Source: Lachnospiraceae bacterium (GTDB lineage Bacteria > Bacillota_A > Clostridia > Lachnospirales > Lachnospiraceae). From it: a DNA stretch of 9,349 bases. Where the stretch lies: positions 1 to 9,349 of the forward strand of contig JAFZJK010000103.1 of assembly GCA_017553965.1 (NCBI GenBank), read 5' to 3'. This document shows, piece by piece, positions 1-5,254 of this stretch (its first letter is position 1; each line of letters begins with the position of its first letter). The notes beneath the pieces are model-generated. The model saw only the letters and a program-made list of their open reading frames with translations. It did not search any database and had not been told where the DNA came from. The position numbers and the translations under genes were made by a program.

Positions 1-135
1 ACAGCAGATGCACTGAATGTCGGAACATCCATCGGCTGCAATCCCGATGAGATATGCAGACTCAGAGTCCGTTACAGTATTGCCATCGCAGGTATCACCT
101 TTGTACTCTATTTAATAGCAGGATTTATCTTTTGA
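1..135 (+). CDS. C-terminal end of a membrane protein, possibly a transporter (partial)
   Basis: An open frame enters from the left edge and ends at TGA 133-135, leaving 44 residues. The visible part begins TADALNVGTSIGCNPDEICR, has a short basic stretch (RLRVRY) and ends in one hydrophobic helix of about 20 residues (SIAIAGITFVLYLIAGFIF) at the very C-terminus. A final helix preceded by a positively charged loop suits a polytopic inner-membrane protein, and the layout resembles the end of organic-acid or ion permeases. This fragment alone does not identify the family, so I assign no function. No clear hairpin terminator follows; the next bases are T-rich, and a promoter for the next gene appears within about 50 bases. 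Confidence 0.6.
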   Translation, partial: TADALNVGTSIGCNPDEICRLRVRYSIAIAGITFVLYLIAGFIF

Positions 136-183
136 TCAGTTTTTTATTTAAGCTTTTTAATACATGGTTTTTTAACAAATCTA

Positions 184-192
184 TGTTATAAT
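184..192 (+). promoter_or_regulatory. Probable extended -10 promoter for the 96-residue membrane protein
   Basis: TGTTATAAT is a perfect -10 hexamer (TATAAT, 187-192) with the TGn extension of sigma-A promoters. No good -35 box lies 16-18 bases upstream, as expected for extended -10 promoters. The predicted start near 199 gives a leader of about 93 bases that contains the conserved hairpin at 241-264 before the gene start at 292. Confidence 0.5.
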
Positions 193-240
193 TATCATAA
201 AGATACAGTAAGAGATATTTTTAGTTGTATATATAAGGGT

Positions 241-264
241 GGGTTGCCATACACGTGGCAGCCC
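241..264 (+). repeat. Conserved intergenic hairpin, copy 1
   Basis: Positions 241-248 (GGGTTGCC) pair with 257-264 (GGCAGCCC) over 8 base pairs, including one G-T wobble, around the loop ATACACGT. The 19 bases 248-266 (CATACACGTGGCAGCCCGA) match 17 of 19 bases at 3049-3067 in another intergenic region. One of the two differences falls in the stem and is compensated on the other arm (G-C here, T-A there). The element lies in the predicted 5' leader of the gene at 292, about 28 bases before its start. I do not recognise it as a named riboswitch. It could be an interspersed RNA element or a protein-binding site. Confidence 0.6.
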
Positions 265-291
265 GACCGTAAAAGAATAGAAAGGATAACT

Positions 292-582
292 ATGGAAGAA
301 ATAATAAAAAGCTACGAAAAGAAAATCCGAATACTGTTTATATGCCGCATAGTCATGTGGGTCATCTGTGCCGCAGGCTGCGCATACTGGATCTACTGGT
401 CATTTAAGCTCTATATGATCATGGAATTTGAAGTGCACGCATACGCTACCGCATTCCGCCCGCATTTTAATCTGGGTATCACCATATCGCTGGTAAGCAT
501 TACCATAAGTTTATTATTGAGACTTAAGAGTGACAGCTATAAAAAGGCAATGCGTAAAGAAATGTATAAGATAAAAGAATGA
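292..582 (+). CDS. Small two-helix membrane protein of unknown function
   Basis: This encodes 96 residues starting MEEIIKSYEKKIRIL. I chose ATG 292 because AAAGGA (281-286) sits 5 bases upstream; an in-frame TTG at 244 would begin inside the conserved hairpin and has no ribosome site. Two hydrophobic segments are visible, at about residues 14-37 (ending WIYWSFKLYMI) and 58-74 (NLGITISLVSITISLLL), separated by a short polar loop with several His/Ala residues. The basic C-terminal tail (KSDSYKKAMRKEMYKIKE) suggests that both termini are cytoplasmic. I recognise no family. It appears to be a single-gene unit, with a promoter near 187 and a terminator at 587-620. Confidence 0.75.
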   Translation: MEEIIKSYEKKIRILFICRIVMWVICAAGCAYWIYWSFKLYMIMEFEVHAYATAFRPHFNLGITISLVSITISLLLRLKSDSYKKAMRKEMYKIKE

Positions 583-586
583 AAAT

Positions 587-620
587 AAGCCTGCCGCAGA
601 TGCGACAGGCTTTAATTTTA
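587..620. terminator. Bidirectional intrinsic terminator between the small membrane gene and lepB
   Basis: AAGCCTG (587-593) pairs with CAGGCTT (606-612), with CGC/GCG continuing inside the stem. On the plus strand the hairpin is followed by TTTAATTTTA, on the minus strand by TTATTTTC. Both the gene at 292-582 (plus) and lepB (minus, stop at 618-620) end here, so it probably stops transcription from both sides. Confidence 0.8.
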
Positions 621-1382
621 ATCCTCTTTTTTCGCAGGTTCATTCTCGTAACGGTAATGTTCAACCCAGTGCATATCCGGCGGCGTCTTTAAAGCTGCTT
701 TTGCATATATCTTATCCTTATATACAAAACGGAATCTGTCAGGGTCAAAATCGGGATCATCCGGATCGTCAACTATATTGTCCCATGCTCTTGAATCTGC
801 CGAAGCGTTTCTGTTATCTCCGAGACAGAAGTAAGCATCTTCAGGTACATAGTAGGGACCGAAGCTTCCGGTGGGAGTGTTCCTTAAGTAGGGCTCGTCC
901 AGAGGTTCTGTAGAGTCGTTTATATAAACCTTACCGTCTATTATCTCGACCTTTTCTCCGGGGAGACCTATGATCCTCTTTACATAAACATCGCCGTTCT
1001 TGTGATAAGTAATCTGGGTTTCTCCGGGCTCTTTTTTGTAGGTGAGCTCCGGATCGATCGCATACAGTTCTTTGTTGCTTAACGGATATTCAAAGAATAT
1101 TACATCTCCGCGCTGCGGGTCTGAGAACAGATAAGCCAGTCTGTTGCCTATTACGTGATCGCCTTTTTTTAGTGCCGGCATCATAGAACCGGATACGATC
1201 TCTGCCTTCATGATGATGACTTCTGTTATGACCAGTGCCAGTACGAAGGCTATCACAACTATTGCAGCCCAGCTGATTATTTCTTTTTTCCAGTTAAAGG
1301 GCTTTTTTTCCTTCGTGCCCTTTTTTGTCGAAGTTTCTGTAACAATTTCCGTTACATCGTTTTCAAGTGTATTGTTGTCCAT
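618..1382 (-). CDS. lepB: Signal peptidase I
   Basis: This 254-residue membrane serine protease (S26 family) removes signal peptides from exported proteins at the outer face of the membrane. A charged cytoplasmic tail of about 34 residues precedes one membrane helix (about 36-57). The family boxes follow in order: SGSMMPA with the nucleophile Ser66, GDVIFF (92-97), YVKRIIGLPGE with the general-base Lys135, and GDNRNASADSR at 188-198. An Asp/Pro-rich loop (about 204-216) precedes the C-terminal strand. I chose ATG 1382 because AGGA and GGAG lie just upstream and because the longer frame's ATG at 1430 falls inside the probable promoter (1422-1450). It lies 59 bases downstream of ispE on the same strand, so readthrough from ispE is also possible. 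Confidence 0.95.
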   Translation of the reverse strand: MDNNTLENDVTEIVTETSTKKGTKEKKPFNWKKEIISWAAIVVIAFVLALVITEVIIMKAEIVSGSMMPALKKGDHVIGNRLAYLFSDPQRGDVIFFEYPLSNKELYAIDPELTYKKEPGETQITYHKNGDVYVKRIIGLPGEKVEIIDGKVYINDSTEPLDEPYLRNTPTGSFGPYYVPEDAYFCLGDNRNASADSRAWDNIVDDPDDPDFDPDRFRFVYKDKIYAKAALKTPPDMHWVEHYRYENEPAKKED

Positions 1383-1421
1383 TTTCCTAATTTCTCCGTC
1401 TATAATAGAAAACCATAGAAC

Positions 1422-1450
1422 AGTATACATTAACTTGATTTTTAATTCAA
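1422..1450 (-). promoter_or_regulatory. Probable sigma-A promoter for lepB
   Basis: Read on the minus strand, TTGAAT (1450-1445) and TATACT (1427-1422) are separated by exactly 17 bases. Transcription would start near 1415, giving a leader of about 33 bases before ATG 1382. The -35 box overlaps the stop codon region of ispE. An 8-base inverted repeat (1431-1438 with 1447-1454) covers the spacer and -35 box and could be an operator or the foot of an ispE 3' hairpin. Confidence 0.55.
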
Positions 1451-2311
1451 GTTAAAATCACATAAAAAAGTAGTATCGGAGTATTCCGGCATGGATGAGA
1501 ACATGTTGTAGGCTCCGGTTGCTTTTGCTTCATCATCGAAAAGTCCGAATACCGATGGACCGCTTCCGCTCATAAGTGAGCCTACAGCACCGAGTTCAAG
1601 CATTTTATGCTTAATATCGGCTATTACGGGGTGAAGCTGTATGGTTACATCTTCAAGCACGTTACCGAGATTATCGCATAGCTTTTTAAGAGAACCTTCA
1701 TTAATAGCGGAAATACATGCATCCATATCCGGATGCACAGTGTTTTCACTTAGTTTCAGTGCGGTATAAACTTCCTTGGTGGATACGCTTACCTTTGGCT
1801 TAACTAAAAGCACTTTTGCTAAAGGCGGTAAGGGAAGAGGAGTAAGTATATCCCCGATCCCTTCTGCTAAAGCGGTGCCTCCCATAAGGCAGTATGGTAC
1901 ATCCGCACCCAGTTTAAGTCCGTCAACAGCCAGCTGCTCAGGTGAAAGCCCGGTATCGAACAGAACGTTCATAGCTTTAAGAGCTGCTGCGGCATTTCCG
2001 CTGCCTCCTGCAAGTCCTGCTGCTACGGGGATATGTTTTTCTATGCTGCATCGTACACCGCTTTTAATCCCATATTGATCCCTGAAAAGCTTAATAGCTT
2101 TATATACCAGATTATGCTCATCGGTAGGAAGGTCGGGGATATTTGTATTTAAAACGATATCGGGGCTGTCGTTTTTTTCAAAATACAGGGTGTCATATAA
2201 GCTTATGGTCTGCATTATCATCTTCAATGTGTGATAACCGTTGGGCAGTACACCGGTTACATCGAGCCCCAGATTTATCTTGGCATAAGATCTTAATTCT
2301 ATATGATCCAT
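1442..2311 (-). CDS. ispE: 4-diphosphocytidyl-2-C-methyl-D-erythritol kinase
   Basis: This is the GHMP-family kinase that phosphorylates CDP-methylerythritol with ATP in the non-mevalonate (MEP) isoprenoid pathway, in the cytosol. The protein has 289 residues, the usual length. The N-terminus YAKINLGLDVTG carries the catalytic Lys11, followed by NGYH (24-27). The glycine-rich ATP loop is PVAAGLAGGSGNAAA (95-109), with SGN where many homologues have SSD; the Asn variant is also known in the family. LGADVPYCLMGG carries the catalytic Asp137, and the C-terminal GHMP motif reads LMSGSGPSVFGLF. AAAGGA lies 5 bases before the ATG. The gene is divergent from greA and upstream of lepB. Its product pathway supplies the polyprenyl carrier used by the sugar transferase farther along, which is a metabolic link only. 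Confidence 0.96.
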   Translation of the reverse strand: MDHIELRSYAKINLGLDVTGVLPNGYHTLKMIMQTISLYDTLYFEKNDSPDIVLNTNIPDLPTDEHNLVYKAIKLFRDQYGIKSGVRCSIEKHIPVAAGLAGGSGNAAAALKAMNVLFDTGLSPEQLAVDGLKLGADVPYCLMGGTALAEGIGDILTPLPLPPLAKVLLVKPKVSVSTKEVYTALKLSENTVHPDMDACISAINEGSLKKLCDNLGNVLEDVTIQLHPVIADIKHKMLELGAVGSLMSGSGPSVFGLFDDEAKATGAYNMFSSMPEYSDTTFLCDFNLN

Positions 2312-2366
2312 GGTGATCCTTTCTTAACCGGATAGTATCAAAACCGGCAAGCAATACATGTTTTCG

Positions 2367-2396
2367 TTTATAAAGTATAGCTTATTTTACGGACAA
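2367..2396 (-). promoter_or_regulatory. Probable promoter for ispE
   Basis: On the minus strand TTGTCC (2396-2391) and TATAAA (2372-2367) are 18 bases apart, about 50-80 bases upstream of the ispE start. A second possible -10 (TATACT, 2379-2374) lacks a good -35. The choice of -10 is inference. Confidence 0.4.
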
Positions 2397-2410
2397 ATAA
2401 AAGTATTAAT

Positions 2411-2439
2411 TTGCTTTATGTGGTTAAATATGATAAAAT
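2411..2439 (+). promoter_or_regulatory. Probable sigma-A promoter for greA
   Basis: TTGCTT (2411-2416) and TAAAAT (2434-2439) are separated by exactly 17 bases, and TGA directly before the -10 supplies an extended -10 element. The expected start near 2446 gives an 80-base leader that includes the hairpins at 2470-2513. It is divergent from the ispE promoter, and the two -35 regions lie about 15 bases apart. Confidence 0.65.
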
Positions 2440-2469
2440 AAACATTTGTAACATACTCATATTGTTTTT

Positions 2470-2513
2470 GCCGGTGCGGCAGCAGGCACTTCACCGGCGG
2501 ATACCGGGCCTGC
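2470..2513 (+). promoter_or_regulatory. Structured greA leader with two competing hairpins
   Basis: GCCGGTG (2470-2476) pairs perfectly with CACCGGC (2492-2498). Alternatively GCAGGC (2482-2487) pairs with GCCTGC (2508-2513), enclosing CCGG...CCGG, which uses the 3' arm of the first hairpin. The two folds are mutually exclusive. They end just before the ribosome site AAGGTG (2516-2521). Neither has a U-tract, so if they regulate, an effect on translation or RNA stability is more likely than attenuation. I recognise no known riboswitch class. Confidence 0.4.
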
Positions 2514-2527
2514 AATAAGGTGAAAAA

Positions 2528-3031
2528 ATGAACAACGAACTTACAAAAAGCGATATAAAGAAAATCGAAGAAGAGATAGAATACAGAAAACTGGTAGTAC
2601 GTAAAGAGGCCATAGAAGCGGTAAAAGAGGCGCGTGCACACGGCGACTTAAGTGAGAACTTCGAGTATCATGCAGCCAAAAAGGATAAAAACCAGAATGA
2701 GAGCAGAATAAGATATTTGGAGAGAATGGTCAGAAATGCCAATATCGTCGATGACAGTTCCAAAGACGATGAAGTCGGCATAAACAATACCGTGGAACTC
2801 TACTTTGAAGAAGACGACGAAACCGATGAATTCCGCCTTGTAACGTCTATAAGAGGTGACATATTACATAATATGATAAGCATAGATTCACCTTTAGGAA
2901 AAGCCATACTCGGTAAAAAAGAAGGCGACCGTGTCTACGTAGAAAGCGAGACCGGTGAAGGATATTATGTTACTATTAAAAAACTGATAAACACAAATGA
3001 CGACTCCAATGATAAAATAAAAAGTTTTTAA
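2528..3031 (+). CDS. greA: Transcript cleavage / elongation factor GreA
   Basis: This cytosolic factor enters the RNA polymerase secondary channel and stimulates cleavage of backtracked RNA. The 167-residue protein is slightly longer than the usual 157-160. The N-terminal antiparallel coiled coil (about 5-75) contains the tip motif EARAHGDLSENFEYHAAKK; Asp40 and Glu43 are the acidic residues that hold the catalytic magnesium in the family. The C-terminal FKBP-like domain is marked by ISIDSPLGKAILGKKEGDRV (117-136). An acidic linker (EEDDETDE, 94-101) and a polar tail of about 12 residues after the last strand account for the extra length. ATG 2528 has AAGGTG 6 bases upstream. It is a single-gene unit, divergent from ispE and convergent with htrA. 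Confidence 0.95.
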   Translation: MNNELTKSDIKKIEEEIEYRKLVVRKEAIEAVKEARAHGDLSENFEYHAAKKDKNQNESRIRYLERMVRNANIVDDSSKDDEVGINNTVELYFEEDDETDEFRLVTSIRGDILHNMISIDSPLGKAILGKKEGDRVYVESETGEGYYVTIKKLINTNDDSNDKIKSF

Positions 3032-3038
3032 TTGGTGT

Positions 3039-3067
3039 GGCCGTTCCGCATATACGTGGAAGCCCGA
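3039..3067 (+). repeat. Conserved intergenic hairpin, copy 2
   Basis: CATATACGTGGAAGCCCGA (3049-3067) matches 17 of 19 bases at 248-266. TTCC (3044-3047) pairs with GGAA (3058-3061) around a 10-base loop; an outer GG (3039-3040) can pair with CC (3063-3064) across an internal loop. Relative to copy 1, a stem G-C pair is replaced by T-A, which supports a folded RNA or a palindrome under selection. It starts 8 bases after the greA stop codon. The word AATTGG occurs at 3030-3035 and again at 3090-3095, flanking the element. Confidence 0.6.
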
Positions 3068-3097
3068 AGAGGGTACAGTTTTATATTATAATTGGAT

Positions 3098-3148
3098 CAA
3101 CAAGACGACCGGTATGCAGCAGAAACTGCATACCGGTCGTCTTCGTTG
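3098..3148. terminator. Very long hairpin between convergent greA and htrA
   Basis: Positions 3102-3119 and 3126-3143 form a perfect 18-base inverted repeat with the 6-base loop CAGAAA; CAAC/GTTG extends it past one bulge. It lies between two genes that end towards each other, so a bidirectional terminator is the natural reading. However, neither strand has a proper T-tract after the stem (TAATTTAT on plus, GATCCAATTATAA on minus). It may instead act as a 3'-end stabiliser or an RNase III target. Confidence 0.6.
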
Positions 3149-3185
3149 TAATTTATAGGAGAGAATCTGAAAAAAGTAAAATGTC

Positions 3186-4943
3186 TTATTTAATACTTGC
3201 AGGACGTTGCTCTAGTACTACTTTGATTTCTAACTCTGTAAACTCGCCGTCTACAAGTCTTTGCAGGGTAACTGTTATTTCCTGTCCGTGACGAACGCTC
3301 TGGATTTTTTCTACAAGTCCCTGATCTGTCTTAACGGTAACTCCGTCTATAGCTGTGATGATATCGCCTACCATTATGCCGGCCTTTTCAGCTGCACCGT
3401 CCTTAACAAGTGATGCAACATATACACCTACAGGCCAGTTATAAGCCTTTGAAGTTATTTCGTCAACTGTGCTTACCGAAACTCCCATGAAGCCCTGTTC
3501 TTCTGAGGAAAGAGTCTCTCTTGCCGCAAAATCCTCCAGGATAGCCTGAGCACGGGAGATGGGGATCGCATAGCCCATACCTTCTACATTGGTACCACCG
3601 ACTTTAGCATTGTTTATACCGATCAATTCACCCTTGAGGTTCATAAGAGCACCGCCGCTGTTACCGGGGTTGATGGCTGCATCGGTCTGGAGTAGGCCGC
3701 TGTATGTCTGCCCGTCTATGGTGATCTCACGGTCCTTAGCGCTTATGTAACCTACTGTTACGGACTGGCCGTAACCGAGGGAGTTACCGATAGCGATGGC
3801 CAGTTCACCTATTTTGGCATCATCTGAATTACCCATCTTTGCGATAGCGATCTTGCTTAATGTGTCAGCGGAAAGATCTTCAAGCTTAACGGCTACTACG
3901 GCGAGGTCTGCAACATCGTCCTTGCCCTTTACGGTAGCCTTGGCACTTGTGCCGTCATTAAATGTGATGGAGATGTCTGTTGCATCTTCAACTACGTGAT
4001 TATTTGTAGCTATCATGAGCTCTTTATCACTCTTCTGTATTATGATACCCGAACCTGCGGTAGGGGTTTCATATGTTCCGTAGAAAGCATTGGATACTCT
4101 GGTTACACAGTCTATGGAAACTATTGAAGGCATTGCTGTCTCAACTACGCCTGATACATCGGTACTGGTCAAAGTACTTACATTTCCTTCTATAACATCT
4201 GTAGCAGGTATCTGTACTGCGTCTTCCGAAGGAGAGAGATTTAAGCGGGAATTATCCGAAACGGTAACTCTGGCAGTGGTCTTCTGAGTTTCAAACAGCT
4301 CGGGATTTTTCTCTTTATAAAAATATGTGATCCCGATAAATACGGCACCGGCTATGATACCGAATAATGCTGCCATAGCAACACCAAAGAAGAATCTGCC
4401 TACCTTGCCGGAGCCTTTCTTTTGTTTCTTCTGCTTTACAGGTGCGTTGTTTGCCTGCTGGAACTGCTGTCCGGGGATGAAGTATCCGCCCTGTGCGTAA
4501 TAACCTTGAGGTACCCAGCCGTAAGGAGCGGGCTGCGGATACGGAATCTGCTGCTGTACGTTTGCCTGCTGGGTGTTTGCCTGTTGTGCAGGATCCTGTC
4601 CGTTGGGATATCCTGCTGCCTGCTGGTACATATAAGGCTGTCCCTGCGGCATGTATCCATAATAAACGGGATTTACCGGCTGTTGTGCATCGGGACGTGC
4701 ATATTTATTATATGGATCCTCTTCGGGAGCTGCCTGTGTAGCTTCCTGTGCAGTGGTCTCGGCATCGGAAGTTTCAGCCTGAACAGTTTCTTTTGCTTCT
4801 TCAGTAACTGCTTCTGTTACTTCACTCTGTACTGTTGTGTTTTCGTCAACAGCTATGTTCTCGTTAACTGTAGTATCTGTTTCGGTTTTGATCTCATCAT
4901 TTGTGATCTCAACCATATCATTTATATCATTCATATCGCTCAT
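3186..4943 (-). CDS. htrA: HtrA/DegP-type membrane-anchored serine protease with PDZ domain
   Basis: This trypsin-like protease degrades or refolds misfolded proteins outside the membrane. The product has 585 residues. Residues 1-180 are cytosolic: an acidic Thr/Glu-rich part (about 1-75), then a Gln/Tyr/Pro/Gly-rich low-complexity part (about 76-168), then a Lys cluster (KQKKQKKGSGK). One membrane helix (about 184-207) follows. The protease domain shows NNHVVEDA with His316, DDVADLAVV with Asp346, and NPGNSGGALMN with Ser429, a complete triad. One PDZ domain covers about 485-575. I chose ATG 4943 because AAGGAGG lies 9 bases upstream; the open frame extends to 5069 but has no ribosome site there. 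I see no CIRCE or CtsR site, and no convincing promoter upstream. Confidence 0.94.
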   Translation of the reverse strand: MSDMNDINDMVEITNDEIKTETDTTVNENIAVDENTTVQSEVTEAVTEEAKETVQAETSDAETTAQEATQAAPEEDPYNKYARPDAQQPVNPVYYGYMPQGQPYMYQQAAGYPNGQDPAQQANTQQANVQQQIPYPQPAPYGWVPQGYYAQGGYFIPGQQFQQANNAPVKQKKQKKGSGKVGRFFFGVAMAALFGIIAGAVFIGITYFYKEKNPELFETQKTTARVTVSDNSRLNLSPSEDAVQIPATDVIEGNVSTLTSTDVSGVVETAMPSIVSIDCVTRVSNAFYGTYETPTAGSGIIIQKSDKELMIATNNHVVEDATDISITFNDGTSAKATVKGKDDVADLAVVAVKLEDLSADTLSKIAIAKMGNSDDAKIGELAIAIGNSLGYGQSVTVGYISAKDREITIDGQTYSGLLQTDAAINPGNSGGALMNLKGELIGINNAKVGGTNVEGMGYAIPISRAQAILEDFAARETLSSEEQGFMGVSVSTVDEITSKAYNWPVGVYVASLVKDGAAEKAGIMVGDIITAIDGVTVKTDQGLVEKIQSVRHGQEITVTLQRLVDGEFTELEIKVVLEQRPASIK

Positions 4944-5080
4944 AATCATTTTCCTCCTTGCGTTTCTCGGTTTGGAACCGGCCTTGTTCCTAACCTCTGA
5001 TACGCATTTTAGTTTCAATTTGTGATGACTTTGTGAAAAATTGAGGAAGAAAGTGTTAAAATAAATCACAATTTTTTAAC

Positions 5081-5109
5081 TTGTAATAATCTTTCAAATA
5101 GGTTATTAT
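5081..5109 (+). promoter_or_regulatory. Probable sigma-A promoter for the sugar-transferase/clpX operon
   Basis: TTGTAA (5081-5086) and TATTAT (5104-5109) are exactly 17 bases apart. The start site would fall near 5116, inside the left arm of the inverted repeat at 5110-5148, leaving a leader of about 139 bases before ATG 5255. The overlap of the repeat with the start site makes operator-type control plausible. Confidence 0.6.
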
Positions 5110-5217
5110 ATGTCACAAGGTGTCGGCGAGACCGATATCCTGTGACATGGCTTCGCTGCTAAGCAGTGGAGAGTGGAGCGGTTTGATCTTTGTGACACAC
5201 TTTATCGACTGATAAGG
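5110..5217 (+). promoter_or_regulatory. Structured leader or operator region with three hairpins and TGTGACA repeats
   Basis: Hairpin 1 (5110-5148) pairs ATGTCACA with TGTGACAT and continues inward through GG/CC and TGTCGG/CCGATA around the loop CGAGA, with two single-base bulges. Hairpin 2 (5151-5172) pairs CTTCGCTGC with GCAGTGGAG through two wobbles. Hairpin 3 (about 5200-5217) pairs CTTTATC with GATAAGG around GACT. A third TGTGACA lies at 5191-5197. The region lies between divergent htrA and the sugar transferase and contains no gene. I do not recognise a known riboswitch. Confidence 0.45.
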
Positions 5218-5254
5218 TATAAGACACATTTAATACAGAAAGAAAAGAGTTAGC

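Noticed and set aside
244..291. TTG start at 244 for the small membrane protein
   Set aside because: It lies inside the conserved hairpin with no Shine-Dalgarno site; ATG 292 has AAAGGA at the right distance.
1383..1430. Upstream ATG at 1430 for lepB
   Set aside because: It falls inside the predicted promoter and lacks a ribosome site; ATG 1382 has AGGA/GGAG upstream.
4422..5000. A 192-codon open frame on the plus strand antisense to htrA
   Set aside because: It mirrors the low-complexity part of htrA, its translation is Cys/Leu/Ile-rich without domain sense, and it has no ribosome site. The minus-strand protease frame has a complete catalytic triad.
4944..5069. Extended start of htrA at 5069
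   Set aside because: There is no ribosome site near 5069, and the extra 42 residues do not resemble an HtrA N-terminus. AAGGAGG precedes ATG 4943.
5028..5100. A promoter for htrA on the minus strand
   Set aside because: Several partial boxes (TTGAAA, TTGTGA, TATTTT, TAAAAT) are present, but no -35/-10 pair has 16-18 base spacing, so I made no call.
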